From Phormidium tenue FACHB-886 (GTDB lineage: Bacteria > Cyanobacteriota > Cyanobacteriia > Elainellales > Elainellaceae), in contig NZ_JACXWX010000004.1 of NCBI RefSeq assembly GCF_014764505.1, forward strand, positions 186,001 through 250,000: a stretch of 64,000 nt of DNA. Reading direction: 5' to 3'. The notes beneath the pieces are model-generated. The model was given only the letters and a program-made list of their open reading frames with translations. It had not been told where the DNA came from and made no database searches. This document shows, one piece after another, positions 1 through 7,370 of the stretch. The position numbers and the translations under genes were made by a program. Every line of letters starts with the position of its first letter. Within the stretch, counting starts at the first letter, position 1.

Positions 1-782
1 TACCCAAACTGTATCGCGGACTGGCGGTGCAGAGCCTCGATCGCAATCGACGTTTGGCAGTCTGGAGCTTGAGTGGCTTTGTGATTGGCGCAGTGGGGCT
101 GTTTTTCGCGATCACTTACCTGTTTAGCACTAATCTGACGAGCGCCTTTCGCTATAACTTCGTCTACTACCCTGCAGTAATTGTGCTAGCAGGAGCCGGA
201 CTTGCCAGCAGTTGGGATATTGCAGCCCGGATTGCCAAAACAGCAGCGCATCGGGTTTCCCCAGTGCTGCTAAGCTTAATTCGCACAAGCGGCAGACAGG
301 TCGTGGTCCTGGTGGCGCTGCTCAGCTTTCTGGGAGGGCTGACGGTTTTGGCAAATTTGGGCTATCAAAAAACGCATCGTCCAGATGTGGTGGCACAAGA
401 AATTCAAGAGCGATCGCAAGGCGATACGCTAGTGACGATCGTGCACCAAACGCATGGGCAAACTGGCAGGCTAATGGGCGTGGCTTGGGAGCTACTGCAG
501 TCTACTCCTGCTGAAAATAGCAGCGCTCCCCTGATACCTCATTTTTTGTTGGCTCATCAAACCCAGAATCAGCGATCGGTCATTATGACATTGCGAAAGG
601 CGATGACAGAGTTACCCAGACCTCTCGACCTTTGGGTAATCAACTTTCAGACAGTGCCAGAACCCCCCCTCAACCGCTTCCTAGAGCAGCAAAACTGCGA
701 TGCTGAAACTAAAAATTTGTACACTGATGGCTATCGCTTCCGGCTCTACCGCTGTAAAACGTTGACCCGGAAGCGATTGTAA
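1..782 (+). CDS. Glycosyltransferase family 39-like membrane protein, C-terminal part
   Basis: The reading frame is already open at the first base of the window (frame 3) and ends at TAA 780-782, so this is the 3' part of a longer gene; the GTG at 27 is only the first in-frame start-like codon. The visible part has two hydrophobic segments near its start, one of them followed by RYNFVYYPAVIVLAGAGLA, and a third around residues 92-108, then a soluble tail of about 140 residues. An R-Y-N/H-F-V-Y-Y-P motif before a last membrane helix is what I remember from cyanobacterial polyprenyl-phosphate-dependent (family 39-like) glycosyltransferases, which act in the plasma membrane on lipid-linked sugars. 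The catalytic N-terminal half lies outside the window, so the assignment is tentative. Confidence 0.5.
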   Translation, partial: PKLYRGLAVQSLDRNRRLAVWSLSGFVIGAVGLFFAITYLFSTNLTSAFRYNFVYYPAVIVLAGAGLASSWDIAARIAKTAAHRVSPVLLSLIRTSGRQVVVLVALLSFLGGLTVLANLGYQKTHRPDVVAQEIQERSQGDTLVTIVHQTHGQTGRLMGVAWELLQSTPAENSSAPLIPHFLLAHQTQNQRSVIMTLRKAMTELPRPLDLWVINFQTVPEPPLNRFLEQQNCDAETKNLYTDGYRFRLYRCKTLTRKRL

Positions 783-871
783 AAAGACTGCGCAAAGCTA
801 CGTTGTACAAGGCTATAAAAGGTAAAGTGGAAAATTGCATAAGATACAATCTTCCACTCCTATCAACTCAA

Positions 872-953
872 TGGGCAGAGGGAGGGTCGAACTCCCACGA
901 CCGAAGTCGCCACATTTTGAGTGTGGTGCGTCTACCAATTCCGCCATCCGCCC
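872..953 (-). tRNA. tRNA-Leu (anticodon CAA)
   Basis: Read on the minus strand, the sequence folds as a class II tRNA of 82 nt. The acceptor stem pairs GGGCGGA with TCTGCCC (one G-U pair), with discriminator A. The D arm contains GGCGGAATTGGTAGACGC. The anticodon stem CCACA/TGTGG closes the loop CTCAAAA, giving anticodon CAA for UUG codons. A long variable arm CGAC-TTCG-GTCG and the T arm GGGAG-TTCGACC-CTCCC follow. The CCA end is not encoded. The 5' 22 nt overlap the 3' end of the upstream M48 peptidase gene on the same strand. Confidence 0.95.
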
Positions 954-1804
954 GTTCGTTTGGCTTCATCATTATACTGCATTTTTCGCGTTTGCAGTAG
1001 CATTTGATAGTCTTGGCTGCTTGCCCAGCGATCAATCTCCAATGCCCGTAAAACCGGAACCGGATGGGTAAGCTGCGCGGTCTGCGCTTGCTTCAGCAAG
1101 TTACCCAGCTCGTCTGTTCCAATGTTTTCATACGAGCGAGCTTGCTCTAGAAAAGCATCCAGATTGAGCTGAGGCGCGAGCGAGGGCGATCCCCCTGTTA
1201 GCTTCATCAGCACCGATGCGACTATACGTGGATCTTGAGCAACCAAAAGAGCAGCCCGATCGCAGGTAAATTCAGCACAGCGCACCCACTGCAAAATTTG
1301 ACTCTGCAGGGTTTGAGTAATCAAGCTACCCAGCGGCAGGAGCTGTCCTGCTAGCACGATCAAATTTGCCAGCGTCAAATAGACGCTGTGTTCGCACTTC
1401 AGGTGTCCTAGTTCGTGGGCGATCACAGCTTGGGTTTCTTCGGGTGTAAGCAGCTCAATCAACGAGGTATGCACCACAATGAAGGGCTGTTTTCCCCGCA
1501 TGGCGAAGGTGTAAGCATTAGGGGCGGGATTTTGCCGCACGTAAAGCTGCGGAGGCTCCAGATCTAAAATCTCGCAAGCTTCTAGCAGCAGCTTATGCAG
1601 ATGAGGCAACTGTCGATCGCTCACCAATACGCTAGAAGCAATATTTTCGACATAAAATACTTGTTCTGCCAAAGGACCTAGCAGCGATCGCACCAGCAAA
1701 TCTAATCCTGGAAGCTGCTTCAGGCTCTGGGTTGCCTGTAGGTCCAGCGGATGACGGAACTGGTCTGACTTCAGACCCATCAGAACGGTTTTGGGAAACG
1801 ACAT
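932..1804 (-). CDS. M48 family zinc metallopeptidase
   Basis: A 290-residue protein with the M48 zinc-binding signature HELGH at residues 130-134 and a candidate third zinc ligand in EFTCDRA (E178). Hydrophobic stretches around residues 142-170 fit the membrane-associated helices of HtpX/Ste24-like peptidases, and the preceding IVVHTSLIELLTPEE is typical of the group. Members are membrane or cytosolic endopeptidases in protein quality control; the substrate cannot be read from sequence. The stop codon lies inside the adjacent tRNA-Leu gene: the last residues GGWRNW and the TAG are read from the tRNA acceptor stem and D arm. RNase P cleavage of a joint transcript at the tRNA 5' end would remove the stop codon. 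The gene is divergent from def, with about 315 bp between the two starts in which I see no further gene. Confidence 0.88.
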   Translation of the reverse strand: MSFPKTVLMGLKSDQFRHPLDLQATQSLKQLPGLDLLVRSLLGPLAEQVFYVENIASSVLVSDRQLPHLHKLLLEACEILDLEPPQLYVRQNPAPNAYTFAMRGKQPFIVVHTSLIELLTPEETQAVIAHELGHLKCEHSVYLTLANLIVLAGQLLPLGSLITQTLQSQILQWVRCAEFTCDRAALLVAQDPRIVASVLMKLTGGSPSLAPQLNLDAFLEQARSYENIGTDELGNLLKQAQTAQLTHPVPVLRALEIDRWASSQDYQMLLQTRKMQYNDEAKRTGGWRNW

Positions 1805-2119
1805 GACTCTAGAAGCGGCGTGTGAAGGGGTGAGACCGGAACGCCAAGGGTACAGACTATTTTAGCGCTGACGCGAATTTGATGAACGGGCTTTTGGAGA
1901 TGTGCGCTCACACTACCCAAAAAACTCAATTTAATGAGAATCATGCACCTGCGAAATTAAGCAGTTGGATGGAGGATGGCGCTGACGCTGATTTTCACAA
2001 GGCATTTGGGCGAGGTTCGGCTTATGGTACAAATTCTCCAATTACGGAAGCGGACAGGATTCATTATGATGGAATCAGAAGGTATCACATCCACATCCCA
2101 TCGATCGAGCCATGGAGCC

Positions 2120-2686
2120 ATGACTGCCCAAATCTTAGTTGAGAAGAAGAAGTTAGATAAGCCGCCCTTAGAAATGCACTACTTGGGCGATCGCGCCCTG
2201 CGTCAGCCTGCCAAGCGGATTACTAAAGTAGACGATGAGATCCGTCTCTTGGCGAAGCAAATGCTGCAAACCATGTACAGCGAAGATGGTATTGGGTTAG
2301 CTGCGCCCCAGGTGGGAATCAACAAGCAGCTTATTGTGATCGACTGCAAGCCAGAAGACCCTACCAATCCGCCGATGGTGTTGATCAACCCCACAATCAA
2401 TCGCTTCAGCCCCAAAACTTGTGCGGTTCAGGAAGGCTGTCTCAGCATCCCCAATGTATTTCTGGATGTAATCCGTCCTGAAGAAATTGAAGTGTCCTTC
2501 AAAGATGAGAACGGTCGCCCACACAGAATCAAAGCGGCTGGGCTGCTGGCTCGTGTGATTCAGCATGAAATGGATCACCTTAATGGCGTTATGTTTGTCG
2601 ATCGAGTAGACAATACGCTTGCCATGAATCAGGAGCTAACAAAGCATGGCTTTGCGCCCAATGCTGTGAAGCCTGTTAAAGGCTAG
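2120..2686 (+). CDS. def: Peptide deformylase
   Basis: A 188-residue enzyme that removes the formyl group from the N-terminal methionine of new proteins. All three family motifs are present: GIGLAAPQVG (residues 57-66), EGCLS with metal-ligand Cys107, and HEMDH (149-153) supplying the two metal histidines and the catalytic Glu. The frame is open further upstream to 1976, but I place the start at ATG 2120 because the resulting N-terminus (MTAQILVEKKKLDKPPL) matches what I remember of cyanobacterial deformylases and the upstream residues look non-coding. A hairpin terminator follows. Confidence 0.93.
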   Translation: MTAQILVEKKKLDKPPLEMHYLGDRALRQPAKRITKVDDEIRLLAKQMLQTMYSEDGIGLAAPQVGINKQLIVIDCKPEDPTNPPMVLINPTINRFSPKTCAVQEGCLSIPNVFLDVIRPEEIEVSFKDENGRPHRIKAAGLLARVIQHEMDHLNGVMFVDRVDNTLAMNQELTKHGFAPNAVKPVKG

Positions 2687-2730
2687 AGAGAAGCAAAGGC
2701 GATTCTAGCTCACCTACATAACCTGTTTAC

Positions 2731-2775
2731 AAGAGCTTGCCAAGATGAGGAGACCCTCATGACAAGCTCTTTGCT
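2731..2775 (+). terminator. Stem-loop downstream of def
   Basis: An outer 9-bp stem (AAGAGCTTG 2731-2739 with CAAGCTCTT 2763-2771) encloses an inner 6-bp stem (ATGAGG with CCTCAT) and ends in a short T run. It lies 44 nt after the def stop, which fits an intrinsic terminator, though the T tract is short. Confidence 0.6.
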
Positions 2776-2851
2776 GTTGATTAATCTCTTTAAATGTTGT
2801 ATTTTCTGCAAAACTTGCAGTTAATCTATTCTGTAAAAGGTAGGATTACTA

Positions 2852-3049
2852 GTGACTCCTAAAAGTGGTGTATTGTTGGCTGGCTCTTGTGTGACGGCGA
2901 TCGCAGCGGTGGGTAGCATTTTTGAACTGTCGTCGGGCAATCCACAGCTAGGTGGTTTAGTGACGAGCATAATTCTGACTCTATCGATTCCGCTGACGGG
3001 CATTTGCTTTTATGCGGCAGTGCAGGATGCAAGAGCAAATCAGCGATAG
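2852..3049 (+). CDS. Small conserved membrane protein, unknown function
   Basis: A 65-residue protein starting at GTG 2852. It is nearly all membrane: one hydrophobic segment at about residues 6-24 and a second at about 36-55, joined by a short polar loop (ELSSGNPQLGG), with a charged tail (DARANQR). I recall similar two-helix small proteins in other cyanobacteria but know no function. It precedes the FHA-PrsW gene by 34 nt in the same direction and may be co-transcribed with it. Confidence 0.65.
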   Translation: MTPKSGVLLAGSCVTAIAAVGSIFELSSGNPQLGGLVTSIILTLSIPLTGICFYAAVQDARANQR

Positions 3050-3083
3050 ACCTGCGCCCTACTCTATACGGCATCCCTAACTG

Positions 3084-4460
3084 ATGACCGGATCACCCCC
3101 GCAAGCGGCATTTCTTCGACAAGTTTCGGCTCAAGGCAGTCCGGTGTCTTCACCGCCTTATCCCCTGCCCGCAAACACAATAATAGTAATTGGGCGCGAT
3201 CCACGCTGCCAAATCATTTTAGATTCTCAAGCTTATGGCGGTGTTTCTCGTCAGCACGCTGAGCTTTCTGTTGCATCTCACTCGCCGTCAGGCTGGCAAA
3301 TTTGTGACCTCAAAAGTGCGAATGGCACTTTTGTAAACGGGCAGCGGCTACAGGGTTGTCATCATCTGCAGGCTGGCGATCGGATCAGGCTCGCCCAAGA
3401 TGGACCTCAGTTCATCTTTGAAATTCTGGTGCTGCCTCAGCCTGTGCCACCCCCTGTTAATTCGCCCAACCCACCGCTGGCAGGGTCTGTTTCCACAACG
3501 CAACCAAAGCCGCAGTCCTATACTGCTCCTGACTCTGTCACTTTCAGCCAACTGTTTCCGATCGTTTCCACTGGTCGAGACCTAACCCGAAAGGCGTATC
3601 TCATTCCGGGTATTCTCACGGTCACCTTCGTCGTGCTGATGTTTATTTCGGTGGGCAGCGATCCACTTTATTTCAATCTGCTGCTGGCGACTTACATTGC
3701 AGGTGCTGCCTATTACTTTGTGTATCAGCTTTGCGGCAAGCTCAAGCCATGGTGGCTGCTGGTAGGAACGGCAATTATGACCGTTCTTTTGCTGGTCAGT
3801 CCTGTTTTAGATTTATTTATTTTGGTCTTCCGCGTTATTCTGCCAGGGGGCATCCCAGATAATACCAGCGAGGTCAACTTTTTTGTGCTGCTGGTGCGGA
3901 TGTTTTTTGGTGCTGGCTTGATGGAGGAATTGCTAAAAGCAATACCCATCTTTATCGTGTATTTTTTGGGAAGCAAGCTGCGCTCACCTAAGCGTGAACT
4001 GATCGGCGTTTGGGAACCCCTAGATGGCATTTTGCTAGGTACAGCATCCGCGGTTGGCTTCACGCTGCTAGAAACTTTGGTGCAGTATGTGCCGGAGATT
4101 ATCAATTCTGTATCGCTGCAAGCCGGAGAAGGAATTGCTCAGGTGGTAGGAATTCAGCTGCTTGTGCCACGCATCTTGGGGTCCATTTCAGGACATATGG
4201 CATACAGCGGCTACTTCGGCTACTTCATTGGCTTAAGTATTCTCAAACCAAGCAAACGCTGGAAAATTCTCTTGATCGGCTATTTGACATCAGCTTCTCT
4301 ACATGCGCTTTGGAATGCCACTGGTTCGATCAACTTCCTCATCCTGGCTGTAATCGGCATTGTGTCCTATGCCTTCTTGGCGGCTGCCATTCTCAAGGCA
4401 AGAGCGCTTTCACCGAATCGGGACCAGAACTTTGCAACCCGTTTTTCAGGGTTCAAGTAA
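3084..4460 (+). CDS. FHA domain fused to PrsW-type intramembrane protease
   Basis: A 458-residue two-part protein. Residues about 33-115 form an FHA phosphothreonine-binding domain: VIGRDPRCQI, SRQHAEL and SANGTFVNG are the canonical G-R, S-R-x-H and N-G motifs. A proline-rich linker (about 118-150) leads to a multi-span membrane domain (about 172-440) with the PrsW signatures EELLK (281-285), E330 in GFTLLET, GHMAYSGYFGY (370-380) and SLHALWNATG (405-414). PrsW proteins are intramembrane metalloproteases or their inactive relatives of the CAAX-protease superfamily, acting in signalling. The fusion suggests that recruitment to a phosphorylated partner controls cleavage (inference). The gene is near a CHAT-FHA fusion and a PP2C phosphatase. 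Confidence 0.85.
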   Translation: MTGSPPQAAFLRQVSAQGSPVSSPPYPLPANTIIVIGRDPRCQIILDSQAYGGVSRQHAELSVASHSPSGWQICDLKSANGTFVNGQRLQGCHHLQAGDRIRLAQDGPQFIFEILVLPQPVPPPVNSPNPPLAGSVSTTQPKPQSYTAPDSVTFSQLFPIVSTGRDLTRKAYLIPGILTVTFVVLMFISVGSDPLYFNLLLATYIAGAAYYFVYQLCGKLKPWWLLVGTAIMTVLLLVSPVLDLFILVFRVILPGGIPDNTSEVNFFVLLVRMFFGAGLMEELLKAIPIFIVYFLGSKLRSPKRELIGVWEPLDGILLGTASAVGFTLLETLVQYVPEIINSVSLQAGEGIAQVVGIQLLVPRILGSISGHMAYSGYFGYFIGLSILKPSKRWKILLIGYLTSASLHALWNATGSINFLILAVIGIVSYAFLAAAILKARALSPNRDQNFATRFSGFK

Positions 4461-4599
4461 AGCTTGAAGTGGCATAGCCAATGGCAGGCAAATCAGCTGG
4501 GCTTTAAGAACCTAGACTTGGGCTGACAGATGGCTGAATAGACATAAGTTCTGTTCAAATTAGGATCGGCACAAACAGTTCGATTCTGTCATCCCAATC

Positions 4600-5217
4600 T
4601 TATCCTTCCTGCTGCGGCAATTGATCGATGGTATAGCGAGCGATTGCCAAGCTGAGTCGAGCTTGCTCAACTCCAGACAGCTCTGCCCACTCAGCGCATC
4701 GTACCGATCGCAGCGCCACTTCTAACATCTCTGTTTCAGAGCCACGCATCGCATAAGCAAATGGACGTGCCAACACCTGTAGGTCTTCTTCTTCCCAGCT
4801 AGGCAAACACTCCTGAACGGCGTGAACCAGCTGATCGGCAAGGGTGAGGTTGCTCGAGAGCATCTGCTGAGCACGCTGAACGATCGTATTGAGCATTTGC
4901 TGGGGCACTTGAGCCGCAAACCGCTGGAAGAATTCAGTTTTAAACAGCCGCTGAGCCACTGTTTCTCTGGCATCCGCTGCTGCCCAAAGTTGGCTGAGCT
5001 GCGTTGCTAGCACCTGCACAGGAGCCGCAAAATCCTCTTCAGACCAGCCCGCCTTTACAACCTCTTGCTCCAATGCTGCAAAGTAGGCTTCTGCTTCGGG
5101 TTCAGCTGGGTTGCAAGGGTAGCACGAGGCAGAATCCTGCAGGATGAGTTGCAGAAGCTCCAGTTCAGCTTGTGCTTGAAAGGGAGCAATCAAAGGACGG
5201 ATGGGTTCATGGGTCAT
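4600..5217 (-). CDS. Conserved cyanobacterial protein of unknown function
   Basis: A 205-residue acidic, Gln/Ala/Leu-rich and apparently all-helical soluble protein without signal peptide or membrane segments. It has three cysteines, two of them in CYPCNP near residues 32-37 and one in VRCAEW near the C-terminus. I do not recognise a domain. The initiating ATG is at 5217. It sits between two genes for FHA proteins but is separated from the next upstream gene on its strand by 223 bp, in which I see nothing but AT-rich spacer with GATCG motifs. Confidence 0.65.
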   Translation of the reverse strand: MTHEPIRPLIAPFQAQAELELLQLILQDSASCYPCNPAEPEAEAYFAALEQEVVKAGWSEEDFAAPVQVLATQLSQLWAAADARETVAQRLFKTEFFQRFAAQVPQQMLNTIVQRAQQMLSSNLTLADQLVHAVQECLPSWEEEDLQVLARPFAYAMRGSETEMLEVALRSVRCAEWAELSGVEQARLSLAIARYTIDQLPQQEG

Positions 5218-5440
5218 AGTCTACTCCTACGCAGTGCGGCATGCGCCGTTCAATGGATCGCTTACTCCGGTTACTACACCTATCTCAAAGCCAGTTCCGT
5301 AACTGTCAGAAATTTTATTGCAGTTTTTTATTGCTCAGGTAATAGAAGAGATTGAACAGCTTGAAAGATCTTACCTTGAGCGATCGAAAACCCTTGAGAA
5401 AATTTAGCGCTCTCCCGATCGGAGCTAGTACATAAAATTA

Positions 5441-7075
5441 CTATACTGCCCCTTCAACAATGAATTCCAATGCCTGACTGCGCGGATTGCCAAACTTAAG
5501 CTGAGTACGTGAACGCAGGGGAACTTCCTGATGATGCACTTTGTGCCAGCCTTCTGCCCCTAGAACCCAAGTTCCCCAGCGCGATCGGTCGCGCAGCAGA
5601 TAGGTTGGCTCTATGTCTTCCTTCCAAGATGAATCGCGGTAGAAAATTTCTGCATGTTCCCGCGACACTTCGGGCTGTTGCAGAACGACATCATTGCCTT
5701 CACCCCGCCCCACGCGCATCATCCCACCCCGCACTGACCAGACCTGGTTAGGAGAGGCAAGCGATCGCAAGTAAGCAGTGGGAGTCTGCCGCCCTAACCA
5801 GCTAGGCGAGGCGTCTGGGATCTCGGTCACACCCTCGGTAAACGGTTGAATCAATTCGCCGTTGAACTCGGGATGCATGTAAAGCACAGGGAGCGTCCAA
5901 GCGGGTTGATTAAACTTGTAAAGCGTCAATAACTGCTGACGAGCGATCGCCACTGCTTCGTCAATGGGTGATCGCTCGGATAAAGCTCTGGCAAAAACCT
6001 GAATAAAAGTCAGCGCTTCTTGATCAGAAATCGAGTCGCGCATTCCTAAAACCGCCGGAACACCGTGATGGATTAGCACTTCGGCTAGGCTGCTGCGGGG
6101 AATTGCCTGCTGCCCTTGCTGATCGGGCTGCGCTCCCCAGCAAGCATTGAACACAGCCAGCTTCACTTGGCAACGAACCAACACCTGGGCTAGTTCTGTG
6201 CCATTTATGGAAGCATCTGGCTGCACCTTCAGCAAGCCGCCATCTGGAGCCGGAATGCCATGACCTGCATAGAATAAGACGTTATAGTTTCCTGTCTCTA
6301 AATTCTTAATCAGCTCAGCTGGTGTGGGCTGCACTAGCGTTTTCACCTGGCAGGCAGCTGGAGTGGTCATGCGGCTTCGCAGATCCGTAGTTGCAGCTGT
6401 TTCTAAGACCCTGGAAAGAGAAGCAGCTTCTTGCTCTAAGTCAAGGCGGGCGGGACTAGCATTTTCATCGGCATCGTGCCCCAAAACCAGCAGAATTTTG
6501 AGAAATTGTTCCGATCGCAGCAGTGGCAATGGATCAACATCGCTAGTAGTGCGGCTAAACAGCAGCTGCTGACTCAGCGAGGCTGCCTGTTTACCCGGTT
6601 GAGGCTGCATAATTTCCCAAGGCAAGGCGATCAAGTCTGGATCACGAATCTCTAGCCGCAGCCGCAGCGGACGGCTTTGCCCCATAGAGATCCCTTGGCT
6701 TTGATTGAAGCTAGTCTGGATGGAGCCATCAAAGAGCCATTGCCACAGGCTGATACCTAAATTTTGCATCAACCGTCCGGTGTAGCTAGTGGGCTGGTTT
6801 GAGTTGGGTGAAGTAATATCTAGCGGGCTGAGGTCGGGTAGCGGAGCGGGCGGGTCGGCTGCCCCTACATGGGGAACTGTTGGCAATCCGCGTAGAGAGA
6901 AGACGGTCTGCCAGTGCTGCCATAGATCGTTTAACGTCTGAGTCCACATCCGGTCATGGTGGACATATCCTCCAGGATAGGGAGCCTGAAACACCCAGAT
7001 TGCGTAATGTTGCGGCTCAGCAGCAGTGAGACGGGCGATCGCTAGACTTAGGCAAGGATTTTCAGACGGCGGCAT
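5441..7075 (-). CDS. CHAT caspase-like protease with C-terminal FHA domain
   Basis: A 544-residue protein. Residues about 190-405 are a CHAT (caspase HetF-associated with TPRs) domain: the catalytic His272 lies in VLFYAGHGIP and the catalytic Cys312 in VFNACWG, as in clan CD peptidases, and EVLIHHGVPAVLGMRDSISD is typical of the family. Residues about 450-540 are an FHA domain (RVGRGEGNDVVL, SREHAEI, WGTWVLG). The first 180 residues hold the usual poorly conserved CHAT-associated N-terminal region. CHAT peptidases serve in regulated proteolysis and, in other phyla, in defence or gasdermin activation. Here no TPR, gasdermin or nucleotide-sensor gene is adjacent, so a phospho-dependent signalling protease is the more likely reading. 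It points the same way as the upstream PP2C gene. Confidence 0.85.
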   Translation of the reverse strand: MPPSENPCLSLAIARLTAAEPQHYAIWVFQAPYPGGYVHHDRMWTQTLNDLWQHWQTVFSLRGLPTVPHVGAADPPAPLPDLSPLDITSPNSNQPTSYTGRLMQNLGISLWQWLFDGSIQTSFNQSQGISMGQSRPLRLRLEIRDPDLIALPWEIMQPQPGKQAASLSQQLLFSRTTSDVDPLPLLRSEQFLKILLVLGHDADENASPARLDLEQEAASLSRVLETAATTDLRSRMTTPAACQVKTLVQPTPAELIKNLETGNYNVLFYAGHGIPAPDGGLLKVQPDASINGTELAQVLVRCQVKLAVFNACWGAQPDQQGQQAIPRSSLAEVLIHHGVPAVLGMRDSISDQEALTFIQVFARALSERSPIDEAVAIARQQLLTLYKFNQPAWTLPVLYMHPEFNGELIQPFTEGVTEIPDASPSWLGRQTPTAYLRSLASPNQVWSVRGGMMRVGRGEGNDVVLQQPEVSREHAEIFYRDSSWKEDIEPTYLLRDRSRWGTWVLGAEGWHKVHHQEVPLRSRTQLKFGNPRSQALEFIVEGAV

Positions 7076-7330
7076 GTAATACAGTGAACTTCAAGACCTA
7101 AATGCATCAGGAGGGAGATTCAATCGGTAGCTGCAATCTATCTCTACAAGTCTATCTGTTCTAGACAGGCAGATAAACGCTTTCATGTCGTTTTTTTAGG
7201 GTCTCTTTAAGAGAAGAGCATCAAAGATCGCGGGGATCACAGATAGAGCAATAGGCGTAGCGATCGCAAATCAGCAAAAACATTTGTACAACAGCTGCCA
7301 GCAGATTCATCGGGTCAGGTCGAAAGACAG

Positions 7331-7370
7331 AGTGATCGCTTTAGTTTGACAGTGATCGCTTTAATTTGGT
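7331..7370. repeat. Two tandem 20-bp units at the PP2C 3' end
   Basis: AGTGATCGCTTTAGTTTGAC (7331-7350) is followed at once by a near copy at 7351-7370 that differs mainly at its end. The second copy contains the stop codon of the PP2C gene. It is probably a small slippage duplication. Confidence 0.7.

Noticed and set aside
5441-7075. CHAT protein as part of a gasdermin or CRISPR-type defence system
   Set aside because: No gasdermin-like, Cas, TPR-sensor or STAND gene is adjacent; the FHA fusion and phosphatase neighbour favour signalling.
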